The notes under the pieces: generated by a model
What the model was told of the DNA's origin: nothing
What the model saw: only the letters and a program-made list of their open reading frames with translations
Databases searched by the model: none
DNA from: Lathyrus oleraceus
Lineage: Eukaryota; Streptophyta; Magnoliopsida; Fabales; Fabaceae
DNA: 64,000 nucleotides
Assembly: GCF_024323335.1 (NCBI RefSeq)
Contig: NC_066582.1
Span: forward strand, 89,834,944 to 89,898,943
Direction: 5' to 3'
Shown: piece by piece, positions 45,650 to 56,800 of the stretch
Layout of the letters: each line of letters opens with the position of its first letter
Numbering within the stretch: position 1 is the first letter of the stretch
Made by a program: the position numbers and the translations under genes

Positions 45650-45912
45650 TTGTTCATTTTGTTTAAAACCCTTCTCCCATGCCAAAAGGAGAAGTGATGA
45701 CATTGTTGGCAAAGCATATATACAATGATATTTTCATTCAATTTTTGCATTGTCAAAACATTTGTTTTTCCTTTGTTTTCACTTTTTGCTTTTTGCATGA
45801 AATCAGTGATCACAAAAAACCCTGAAAAACAAAAACAACATTTTTTCATCTGCATAAATGATTTGCTTGTTTAAAATTCAAAAGCTTTTCATTATCCAGA
45901 ATCATTATGCAG
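45646..45912 (+). other. Ogre-type intron between protease and RT
   Basis: Donor AGA|GTAATT at 45645/45646 and acceptor TATGCAG|GT at 45912/45913, 267 nt. A T-rich region lies upstream of the acceptor. Removal splits a codon GA/G and keeps the frame into pol without a stop. The minus-strand copy has the same donor context (CAGAGTAATT) and phase. An intron at this place is a published Ogre trait; exact sites are my reading. Confidence 0.85.
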
Positions 45913-48900
45913 GTTGATCCTAAAACCCATTGAACATAATGATCCAACGCCATCTCCCAATTTTGAATTCCCTGTATTTGAGGCAGAAGAAGATGACGTT
46001 GAAGAGATCCCTGATGAGATCACCCGTCTCCTTGAGCACGAAGAGAAGATCATTCAGCCGCATCTCGAAGACTTGGAAACAGTCAACTTGGGATCTGAAG
46101 ATTGTGAGCGCCTGGTGAAGATTGGGGCACTTCTTGAAGGGTCTGTTAAAGAAGATTTGATCAGCTTGCTACGAGAATATTCAGATATCTTTGCTTGGTC
46201 CTATGAAGATATGCCGGGTTTAGATACAGATATTGTGCAACATTTCCTGCCTTTGAAGCCTGAGTGCGTGCCTGTGAAGCAGAAGCTCAGAAGAACTCAT
46301 CCAGATATGGCAGTGAAGATCAAAGAGGAAGTTCAGAAGCAAATTGATGCGGGGTTTCTGGTGACTTCGACATATCCTCAATGGGTGGCCAATATTGTGC
46401 CTGTTCCTAAGAAGGACGGAAAAGTCCGTATGTGCGTTGATTACAGAGATTTGAATAAAGCTAGTCCAAAAGATGATTTTCCTCTACCACACATTGACAT
46501 GTTGGTAGACAATACAGCTAAATTCAAAGTCTTTTCCTTTATGGACGGATTTTCCGGATATAATCAAATCAAGATGGCACCAGAGGATATGGAGAAGACA
46601 ACATTCATCACACCTTGGGGAACATTCTGTTATCGAGTGATGCCCTTCGGTTTGAAGAACGCCGGAGCCACGTATCAACGAGCTATGACTACCTTGTTTC
46701 ATGATATGATGCACAAGGAGATAGAAGTCTATGTTGATGATATGATTGCTAAGTCCCGAACGGAAGTTGAGCATATTGAGCATTTGTTGAAGCTTTTTCA
46801 GCGTCTGAGGAAGTTCCAGCTTCGTCTGAATCCGAACAAATGTACTTTTGGAGTCCGTTCCGGCAAGTTGTTGGGTTTTGTGGTAAGTGAAAGAGGTATT
46901 GAGGTTGATCCTGCAAAGGTCAAAGCAATACAAGAGATGCCCGCACCCAAAACTGAGAAGCAAGTCCGAGGTTTTCTTGGCCGCTTGAACTACATTTCCA
47001 GATTTATATCCCACATGACTGCCACATGTGCGCCGATATTCAAGCTCCTCCGGAAAGATCAGTCTCATGATTGGACCGAGGATTGCCAGAAAGCTTTCGA
47101 CAGTATCAAAGATTATCTGTCCGAACCTCCGATTTTGTCTCCGCCAGTGGAAGGAAGACCTCTGATTATGTACTTAACAGTTCTTGAAGACTCGATGGGT
47201 TGTGTACTCGGTCAACAAGATGAATCAGGGAAGAAGGAGTTTGCTATCTACTACCTCAGTAAGAAGTTTACTGATTGTGAGTCTCGGTACTCTATGCTTG
47301 AGAAGACGTGCTGTGCTTTGGCTTGGGCAGCTAAGCGTTTGCGCCAGTACATGATTAATCATACAACTTGGTTGATATCCAGAATGGATCCAATTAAGTA
47401 TATCTTCGAGAAGCCTGCTTTAACTGGGAGGATTGCCCGTTGGCAGATGCTGTTGTCTGAGTATGATATTGAGTATCGAGCTCAGAAAGCTATCAAAGGT
47501 AGTATCTTGGCTGACCACCTAGCGCACCAGCCAATTGAAGATCATCAGTCTGTTCAGTATGACTTCCCTGACGAGGAAATTCTGTATTTGAAGATGAAAG
47601 ATTGCGATGAGCCTACACTTGATGAAGGTCCAGAACCTGGTTCCAGATGGACGATGGTGTTTGATGGCGCTGTTAATCAATATGGAAATGGAATTGGGGC
47701 AGTAATTGTTAATCCCCAGGGATCGCACATTCCGTTTACAGCAAGGCTAACCTTCAAATGCACGAATAACATGGCGGAGTACGAAGCCTGTATTATGGGA
47801 CTTGAAGAATGCATTGACTTGAGAATCAAGTATCTTGATGTCTATGGTGATTCAGCTTTGGTTGTCAATCAGATCAAAGGTGAATGGGAGACAAATCAAC
47901 CAGGTCTCATCCCATACAGAGATTATGCAAGGAGAATTTCAACTTTCTTCACCGAAGTTGAATTTTATCATATTCCTCGAGAGGATAATCGGATGGCAGA
48001 TGCCCTTGCTACACTTGCTTCTATGATTGTTGTCAGATGGTGGAATGATGTCCCCAATATTACTGTGATGCGCTTGGATAGACCCGCTCACATATTTGCA
48101 ATCGAAGAAGTAAAAGATGACAAGCCTTGGTACTTTGATATCAAGAATTTCCTCCAGAACCAGGTCTACCCGCCTGGGGCATCTGTGAAAGATAGGAAAA
48201 CTTTGAGAAGGTTGTCAGGCAGTTTCTACCTCAGTGGTGAAGTGCTGTATAAGAGAAATTTTGATATGGTTTTGCTCAGATGCGTGGATAGACACGAAGC
48301 AAACCTGTTGATGACTGAGGTCCATGAGGGTTCATTTGGTACTCATTCCAATGGACATGCCATGGCTAAGAAGATGTTGAGAGCAGGCTACTATTGGCTG
48401 ACAATGGAGTCTGACTGTTGCAAGTATGTGAAGAAATGTCACAAGTGTCAAATTTATGCGGATAAGATTCATATTCCTCCGACACTTCTGAATGTGATTT
48501 CATCACCATGGCCTTTCTCTATGTGGGGAATCGACATGATCGGCATGATTGAGCCGAAAGCGTCCAACGGACATCGTTTTATTCTCGTAGCAATTGATTA
48601 CTTCACCAAATGGGTTGAAGCCGCTTCGTACGCGAATGTAACCAGACAGGTGGTTGTGAAGTTTATCAAGAACCAGCTGATTTGCCGTTATGGTGTGCCA
48701 GAGAGGATCATTACTGATAATGGATCCAATCTGAATAATAAGATGATGGATGAGTTGTGCGCTGAATTTAAGATTGCACACCATAATTCCTCTCCTTACA
48801 GACCTAAGATGAATGGGGCTGTTGAAGCTGCTAACAAGAACATCAAGAGAATTATCCAGAAGATGACTGTCACGTACAAAGATTGGCATGAGATGCTGCC

Positions 48901-49375
48901 ATTTGCTTTGCATGGATACCGTACGTCTGTACGCACTTCAACAGGGGCAACCCCTTTCTCTCTTGTTTATGGCATGGAAGCCGTTCTCCCAGTAGAGGTG
49001 GAGATCCCATCAATGCGAGTCTTGATGGAAGCCAAGTTGACTGATGCTGAATGGATTCAGAGTCGTTATGACCAGTTGAATTTGATTGAAGAGAAGCGTT
49101 TAACTGCCATGTGCCATGGTCAGTTATATCAGCAGAGAATGAAGAAAGCATTCGACAAGAGGGTCAAGCCTCGTGTGTTCCGAGAAGGTGACCTCGTGCT
49201 CAAGAAAGTTTTGTCTTTCGCGCCCGATTCCAGGGGCAAGTGGACTCCAAACTACGAGGGTCCATATGTTGTTAAGAGAGCCTTCTCAGGCGGTGCTTTG
49301 ATGCTTACAACAATGGATGGGGAGGATTTCACTCGTCCTGTGAATTCAGATGCAGTCAAGAGATACTTTGCCTAG
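45913..49375 (+). CDS. pol: Pol: reverse transcriptase, dual RNase H, integrase of the plus-strand Ogre
   Basis: An open frame of about 1,153 codons from the acceptor at 45913. There is no suitable ATG at the start, as expected for a second exon. Reverse transcriptase: VPVPKKDGKVRMCVDYRDLN near residue 160 and catalytic YVDD near 273. Ty3-type RNase H at about 400-490 (YYLSKKFTDCESRYS). A second, archaeal-type RNase H begins near 583 (FDGAVN, then AEYEACIMGLEE, YGDSALVVNQ, MADALATLAS), typical of Tat elements. Integrase: a zinc finger at about 780-845 (ending CHKCQ) and a catalytic core with WGIDMIG (near 873), ITDNGSN (near 933) and E in NGAVEAANKN (near 970). The C-terminus has a YEGPYVVKRAF motif; no chromodomain is visible. 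No lesions seen. Confidence 0.96.
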
Positions 49376-52362
49376 AAAAAAAAGTATATGCAAATGAAAA
49401 AAAAACAGAATGAAAAAACAGAATAACTCGCTAAGTTGAAAACCCGAAAGGGCGGCTTAGGCAAAAATGAGCGTCTCGGTGGAGAACCCGCAAGGGTAAT
49501 CCAGGCAAAAATTAGAGACTTGAAAAAAAGAATATATTTGCATCCCGCTAGATTGAGTACCTCACTCTGGGGCAATCTAGGCAAAAATTAGGGATTTGGC
49601 AAGTAACTGCATCCTGACAAGACTTTCTGGTTTATCAGTCGTCATTTCGTCAGAAGATTCTCGATTCGTCGTCAACTGAAGCTTCGGATACATCGAGATT
49701 CAAATTGGTAGAGAAAGGATCATTATGTTCAATGTAGCCCTCTTCCAATATATATCACTGATTTCAAATTTGTACAGATCTATGGAGTCTTGCCATTTGC
49801 AGACTACCATTCTATCAAATCAATTTGAGCTTTTTATCCAATTTATTTGCACTCTTATTTGTTTCAAATCAACAAATGTTTTGCATGTTTTAAATTGATA
49901 AAATGTCATTGTTTTAAACAAATCAAATTTTTCAAAATTGTTGTTTTAAACAAAGTGAACATTCACAAGATTGAAAGGATACTCAAGAATATCTCAGTGC
50001 TCTCCCGAGGGTGGCATGATTCCCAACAGGTAAGACATTGGTTCATATTCCTGGTTTGGTGGTATTTTCTTTCTTCAGATCTTTGTTGGGGTTGTTCCTC
50101 AAGCAGAGTTGTTGTTGGGGTTGTTCCCCAGTACAGTCGCAAGCAGAGTGTTGTTGAAGACTTCGTTTTCTCCAGCAGCAGTTCTCCCTAGCATGGGTGT
50201 TTTTCTTGTAGAAGTTTCGGCGGTTGATGGTTTGTCATCTTGGTGCCCCGTTACTTTCTCCAGTGGGTCGTATGCCCCAGACTTTATTTGTCTCCTCAGC
50301 GTAGTCATGAGTATAACTGATTGATTGATACTCCCCTCGGAGTCGCGATTAGAGCTGTTATTAACACCCCCACCAGGGTTGTAAGTGGAGTTGTTACCGC
50401 TTTTCCCCATGCAGTGTGCCAGCGGAACTGTCTGTTTCCTCAGCATGATCGCTTTCTTTTTGAAGACTCGGTAAGTCAGTGGTTTGATACCCGGTACTTT
50501 ACCTTTTCCCCGGCGAAGTCGTCTGTGGAATTGTTGCTATCTCTCCATCAAAGTTTTTCTCTCCAGCAGAGCAGGATTTATTTTCCTGAGCAGTTTTGAT
50601 TTGGGTTGATATCCCAGTATTTCAATCATCTTTTCCTCAGCTTAGTCTGCAGAATGTTTGTTGTGGCAGTTTTGCCTGTCGATTGCTCCTTCAACCCCCC
50701 GTATGGTCGGATGATGGCTCTAGCCTCCAGTGAACGGATTTGATTTCCTGACTGTTTGTGATCCCCAGTAGAGTGGCTTATATTGCAGAATCTACTTGTT
50801 GTGATCAATTTGCTTTGTATATTCTCCCCAAGTGGAGTGGTTCGTTCCAGAATATATTTGTTTGATCTGTCCTCCCTCAGTGGTTTGTTCCCCAAGAGAG
50901 TAGCCGACAGTTTTCCCCAATAGAGTTGCTTATGCAGTTAGATTCTATTTGGATGATATCATTCTCCCTCAGTGGGTTGTTCCCCAGTGGAGTTATGTGG
51001 ATTTGCTTCTACAGCGGTTCGTGCTTATACACTTTTTGTTTCTCAGTTGACACTGGGATCCCCTGCAGATATACTTTGGGATTTCTCTTGTTCCCCTACA
51101 GATCCGTCTGGGTGGCCGTTTCGCCCGTTGTGACTTTCTGTACCCTGATTGGGTTGTTTCCTGATATCTCTGATCCTCTGCTTCTTCAGCAGTACCTGCA
51201 GATCTTTGCTTTACAGCATGTAGATCTCCGCAGATTGGCTATCCAGTTGGTTTTTCCCCTGGAAGTATAATACCGGACGTTTGATTCCTGAACCTGTTTG
51301 TGTTAGAATTGTCTGTTTTGTCAGCATTCATCGAACATAAATCACGCATATTCATGCATATTCATAAACATTCAGATATTCATGTTGCATTTCTTGCCAT
51401 ATATCCTTTGTTTGTCGTGTCTCCTGCTATGGTGATATAGATCTCTTTACAGATCTCCCCAAGCAGATGTCGGGTGTTTAAAATCTCTCCATATAGAGTC
51501 AACCCCATAAGCAGAAAATGTGTCTGTCTTTCCTTCTGCAGTTCCCCACTGAGATATATCCTCGTGGATGACAGTTTCTTCCGTTTCCTCCCAACACATA
51601 TATTGGGATGGATTTTCCTATTTGAGTTACATCCTCAGTAGGACGTGTCTTGATTCAGTCTGTCTTTTCGGATCATTCCCGAATTGGCTATTTGTCAGAT
51701 GTCTTGTGCTTCCCAGTGGGTTGTTCCCCAGCGGAATTTTTTGGGCCTCTACCCACAAACCGGTAGTTGTAAGTCCTATCTTTCCTGGCTTTCTTGGTAG
51801 AATTTGTGGTTATACACCTTTTATTCTCCAGCCAGAGTTTTTTTGGTTTTCTACCTACTACCCGGTAGTTGTAAATCCTATTTTCCTGCTCTTCAGCAGT
51901 TTGTGGTTTGTTATAAACCCTATTTTGGTTTCCCGTGCGGATTTGTGATTTGTTCTATCCCCACACGGAGTTTTTGGTCTTCTACCCCGTATTCGGTAGA
52001 TGTAAACCCTAATTTTGTGGTTATCTTCATTCAATATTTGATGATGATTTTCCGTTGCTTGGATAAGTTGCTCAGATCAGCACTTATGTCCCTAGCAAGT
52101 CTTTTGCGGATAATTGCCGTATGCTAGCAATTTTATCCCCAGTGGGTCTTTTCACCGTATGCTAGTGATTTGTTCCCCGGATCATTGGTTGTACACCAAT
52201 GCATCCCCAGCTAGTCTTCTGTCGATAATTGCCGGATGCTTGCAATTTATCCTCAGCAGATCGCCTTTCATTTACCCTTTTGTTGGTAATGTCTGTTGCT
52301 CCTTTTGATTGGTCATCATTATATACCTATTCTGGTATCCCGATGCCTCTCTTTTCGGATTT

Positions 52363-53290
52363 TTATCCTTAAACAACCCAGTAACCGGTTCAGGATAATC
52401 TTCCATGCGAGTATATTATTCACGGTCTGCCGGTAATGAATAATATGTCTCATGCGCTCTTTAGTTGGAATCCTTTGTTGATTTTCCCCAGCTGAGCAAG
52501 ATTCGCATTCTTTGTAGAATCGAATATCCATCCTTTAACCAGTTTGTGTTCAGGATGATGAGTGTTTTGGAACACACACCAATTCACGTTTTTTGTCCAT
52601 CCTTTAAACAAGTCTGCTGTTCTAGCTTTCTTTCGGATGATGAGTGTTTTGGAACACACACCAATTCACGTTTTTTCAGCCATCCTTTAAACAAGTCTGC
52701 TGTTCTAGCTTTCTTTCGGGTGATGAGTGTTTTGGAACACACACCAATTCACGCTTTTTTGCCCATCCTTTAAACAAGTCTGCTGTTCTAGCTTTCTTTC
52801 GGATGATGAGTGTTTTGGAACACACACCAATTCACGCTTTTTTGCCCATCCTTTAAACAAGTCTGCTGTTCTAGCTTTCTTTCGGATGATGAGTGTTTTG
52901 GAACACACACCAATTCACGTTTTTTGCCCATCCTTTAACCAGTTTGCGTTTTGGATGATGAGTGTTTTGGAACACACACCAATTCACGTTTTTTTGTCCA
53001 TCCTTTAAACAAGTTTGCTGTTCTAGCTTTCTTTCGGATGATGAGTGTCTTGGAACACAAACCAATTCACGATTTCGGATCTTTATCCTTAAACAACCCA
53101 GTAACCGGTTCAGGATAATTTTCCTTTTGAGTATATTATTCACGGTCCACCGGTAATGAATAATATGTCTCGTTCACTCTTGGGTCAATCCTTTGTTGCT
53201 TTCCCCTCAGAGTAAGATTTGCATTCTTTACAGAATCAAATATCCATCCTATAAACAAGTTTGCTTTCGCTCTCTTCAGGATGATGAGTG
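52363..53290 (+). repeat. Higher-order duplication of about 720 bp in the 3' UTR
   Basis: The block starting TTATCCTTAAACAACCCAGT near 52363 recurs near 53083, followed in both cases by CGGTAATGAATAATATGTC, a CAGAATCNAATATCCATCC-type phrase and a GGATGATGAGTGTTTTGG unit. The tandem array lies between and partly within the copies. Confidence 0.8.
52553..53070 (+). repeat. 3'-UTR tandem array, 82-83-bp unit
   Basis: GGATGATGAGTGTTTTGGAA starts units at 52553, 52635, 52718 (one base changed), 52801, 52884, 52953 and 53036; an isolated unit is at 53279. Spacing is 82, 83, 83, 83, 69, 83, so one unit is short by 14 bp. Each unit holds the inverted repeat GTGTT-TTGG-AACAC. Satellite-like arrays in Ogre 3' UTRs are known in pea relatives. 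Confidence 0.9.
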
Positions 53291-53874
53291 TTTTGGAACA
53301 CACACCAATTCACGTCTTTGGTCGGTCACCTGTTACATACCTACAACCCGGTATCCTTGGTGTTCCTTCCTGAGTTTGTTACCCTTATACCGGTAACATC
53401 TCATTTGTTTGTTGCTTCCCTCAGTGGAACTTTTTGTTGCTTCTCCCCAGGAGTCAGCTTGTGTCTCTCCAATGGATTTATTTTCCATTTGGAAATCTTT
53501 TCCCAGTGTGAGTCCTTCACTCCCCAGTGAGTTCTCCAGTCTGTTTTTCTTAATCAGAGTCGTGTTTTGATCACGTTATGTCAGTTTTGTTTTTCCCCAG
53601 TTTGGAGTCGTGTCTCGTTCACGTTGTGTCAGTTTGTTTTATCCCCATAGAGTCTTGTTAGAGTCTCTGTTCCTGGTGAGTGTACTACTCCGATGGATCG
53701 TCTTTTCTTCTGTGTGAATCATATTCCCCACGGAATTTGTGTCTTTTGCATGCATACATTTGCATCATGAGGTCTCTTAGGGACCAAAATTTGTCTCATT
53801 ACTGTTATTTAAGCCCATTCTACCGCGTCGAGATGAAGATTTCTAAACTTCACTTCTCCGGCTAGAATGATCTT

Positions 53875-53887
53875 AAATAGGGGCATC
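53875..53887 (+). other. Polypurine tract of the plus-strand Ogre
   Basis: AAATAGGGGCATC directly before the 3' LTR start TGTAAG at 53888. It matches GAATAGGGGCAGC of the other Ogre. Confidence 0.85.
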
Positions 53888-56800
53888 TGTAAGACCCCAA
53901 TTTTGGGCCCTAAGATCCCTCATGGCCCATATCATATCATATCATAACCTCAAGGATCAATGCATGCTTTTGCTTCCCTCCTAGTGGGTAGATGGCCTTG
54001 TGGGTTGTTTCTTGATCACCAAGCATACTTTGCATTTGTATATCTTTGCCTTTCATATGTTTATCATTCAAAAAGTACAAAAATATTGTCAGTCTAACCT
54101 TTTTGCTTGCAGTTGAAGTAATCATCAGCAATTAGGTCAAAATCAGTCAACAGTCAGTCAAAGCAATGGATGGTGGCCATTCTTGCAGAATTTGGACACC
54201 ATGATCAATAATCAAAGGTTCATACAACTTGAGACATTATTTGAAGTCAAGTTCTCAAGGAATTAGGGTTTGGAATTCATCAGAAGAGGTCCAGTCAGTG
54301 CAAAACCCTAGAAAAGTCAAACTTGGTCAACTGAGGATTTAATCAGAGATTTGATGGATAGAATTGATTTGAAGAAGTTCATTCATGCTTGTATAAGCCT
54401 CATCTATCATGTTCAACCTCATCATGGAAGAAAATCAAGTGAAATCAGAAAATTTCCAGAAATAGAAAGTGGACTTGTAATTTCAACTGCCAAAAATGGA
54501 AACTTCTTGATCTTAAACTTAAATCATGATACAAGCTTCAAATGAATTTTTGCCCAACATGAAAGTTGAAGATATTGTTCTCCCATTTTCAAAAAGTCCA
54601 AGAACTCTCAAATCCCATGTGTGGTTGTCAAGATATGATCAAATCATTTTCACCAATTTTTGAACTTCAACAAGCCATATCTCTCAAACCGTAAGGCCAA
54701 ATTTGGTGGGGTTTTTTCCTACAAACCACATTTTTCATCCTCTTTCCAAAAATATAAATTTCATGACCTAAAACCTTGCCAATCAAAATGGCATTTTTGG
54801 ACCTTTTTCATTTAAAATCAAAGTTTGACTCACAGTTGACTTTTTGATTTATGGACTTTTTCTTAATTTGGCCAATTGGGAAATGTTTCATATCCTATTT
54901 GTGACTTGCCTCAAGCTTAAAATCATAACCATACCACCATTACACTATCACTTTGGACCAAAATGCAAAAACTTGAAATTTGGCAATTGGCTTCAAATAA
55001 GTGAAAGCAAGTACAGCAGTCAAAAGCAAACCACAAAACAGCATTTTGCATAGTCTGTTTCCAGCCTGGTATCAAGCCCACTCGACCAGCCACTACACCT
55101 CCTCTTTCATTTGTTTCCAAATTAGCAAAAAATGCAAAAAACTTCATTTTGAACTAAGCAAGATTAGCACTCCCTAATCCAACTCTAAACAGACCCTTAT
55201 AAGGGACTTTTCAGCATTTCTAAACCTAGTTTTTGGCAGCCTACCAAACAGAAAATACACTTTCTCTCTTTCTTGCATTTTGCTCGATTTCACTTTTCTG
55301 CACAAAAACTTCAAAAGACCTCGAGTTGTCTTCATAGCTCCATCATCTGGACGATATTTGTGAGCTCATTCAAGCAACAAAACCCAGCTGGAACTCCAGC
55401 TTTTGTTCTGTTCTTCGAAGCACATCTCCCATGGCAGCTTGGAGCTAGATGCGATTCAAGCAAGTTTGAGCTCAATTCCTTCTGGGATACATCATTTGGG
55501 ACCATCATCTTCATCTGTTTCAGCTTCAAACCTTCAAATAACCACTGCTCCACACTTTTCTTCAAATCCAAGTAAATTTTCGAAACTCTAATTTCTTAAA
55601 TCAATGCTATGCCATGTGTAGAGTATGTTCTTGTGGTTACATTAAGCTTGAAATTACTAAAAAATGGTTAAGTATCATGCTAGTTATGTTGAAATGAAAT
55701 TTGGAAATGGTTTATGTTCTTGCTCGATTTGTGACAACCAATGAGTTCTAGTGGAAATGGTTGGTGGATTCATGTTAGTTAGAGCTTGCTGGTCAGTTGT
55801 GTGTATTTGATTTTCATTTCTGAAAAATTGTTGTTAAGCTCGATTGAACAAGATGTTGATCCCCTGTAGCTGCAGCCCTAAACTGTCCAGAAATGTTTCA
55901 GGCTCGTGTTTTGTTTGTTTATGTTGATGCTACATGTGTACCATTGCCATGCTGCTGTGTGTTTATGCTGGGAATTTATTTTCATGATGATGAACTTGCT
56001 TGAAATTCCATGATGCTGTTGTTTTCAAACTTATACCATGCCCAGAAATTCCACTTGATTTGTTTGGTGTGGTTGCTTAAAAGTTACATGAACCTTGTTG
56101 TTACCATGCTAAGCGATTTTGTGTTGATGTTGGTGATACCATGTTGAAAACCATGCTGTTAATGCCCTGCTGTTATTGCTTGAACCTTGAACATGCTCAG
56201 AAATCCACATTGATTCATGTTCTGTTTGTGTTAGTATGCCAGTTGAATGCTGTTACCATACTATTGAAATGTTGGTCGAATGATGATGATGATGAATGTG
56301 TACATGCTGCTGTTTGCAACCTACCCTGTCCAGAATTTCCACTGTTAATTGTTTGCTTGGTCGATTGGTTGATGTTGCTTGATGTTGATAATGCCATGCT
56401 GTTGGTCTTTTTCTGCTTGGTTTGATTTTAGTTTGTTGTTTTCGAACATGATAACATGATGCCTTGCTGTTGGCCAAACCCTAGGGTTTTGTTAAACCCA
56501 GAAATTCATTCCATTGGCCAATTTACTGTTCCATTGGCTGAGAGCCAATGAGAACATTTCGTTTTGCCTTGCCAAAACGCAGCACTTCAATAAGTGACTG
56601 CAGAATTACTAGAATGCCACGGTTGACCTTGGTTTGACCCCATATGCCATGCTTATTTGCTCATGCTTCACCCAAATGTTCATCAACTTCCATAATTCAT
56701 TTTAAATTCATTTCAACTCCAAAAATTGTGGGATTTTTTGCATTAAACTCATGAATGTGTCCTCTATTTTATCATGATTTTTAATTAATTTTCCATGGTC

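Larger units (their letters stand above)
50090..53660 (+). repeat. Field of degenerate motifs complementary to the primer-binding site
   Basis: Sense-strand variants of TCCCCAGCAGAGTCGCCA, the complement of the PBS. Examples are TCCTCAAGCAGAGTTG (near 50095), TCCCCAGTACAGTCGC (near 50125), TCCCCGGCGAAGTCGTC (near 50507), TCCCCAGTAGAGTGGC (near 50763), TCCCCAAGTGGAGTGG (near 50826) and TCCCCAGTTTGGAGTCG (near 53595). At least a dozen were noticed. The minus-strand Ogre has the same kind of field in the same place. Confidence 0.6.
49376..53874 (+). other. Long 3' untranslated region of the plus-strand Ogre
   Basis: About 4.5 kb with no protein domain. Early part: CCCGAAAGGG and GGCAAAAATTAG-type phrases near 49440-49600. 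Then T-rich sequence rich in TTCCCCAG motifs (about 50090-53660), interrupted by a tandem array at 52553-53070. Confidence 0.85.

Noticed and set aside
52553..53070. Regular 83-bp repeats as a possible CRISPR-like array
   Set aside because: Units are contiguous tandem copies without unique spacers, inside a plant retrotransposon 3' UTR.
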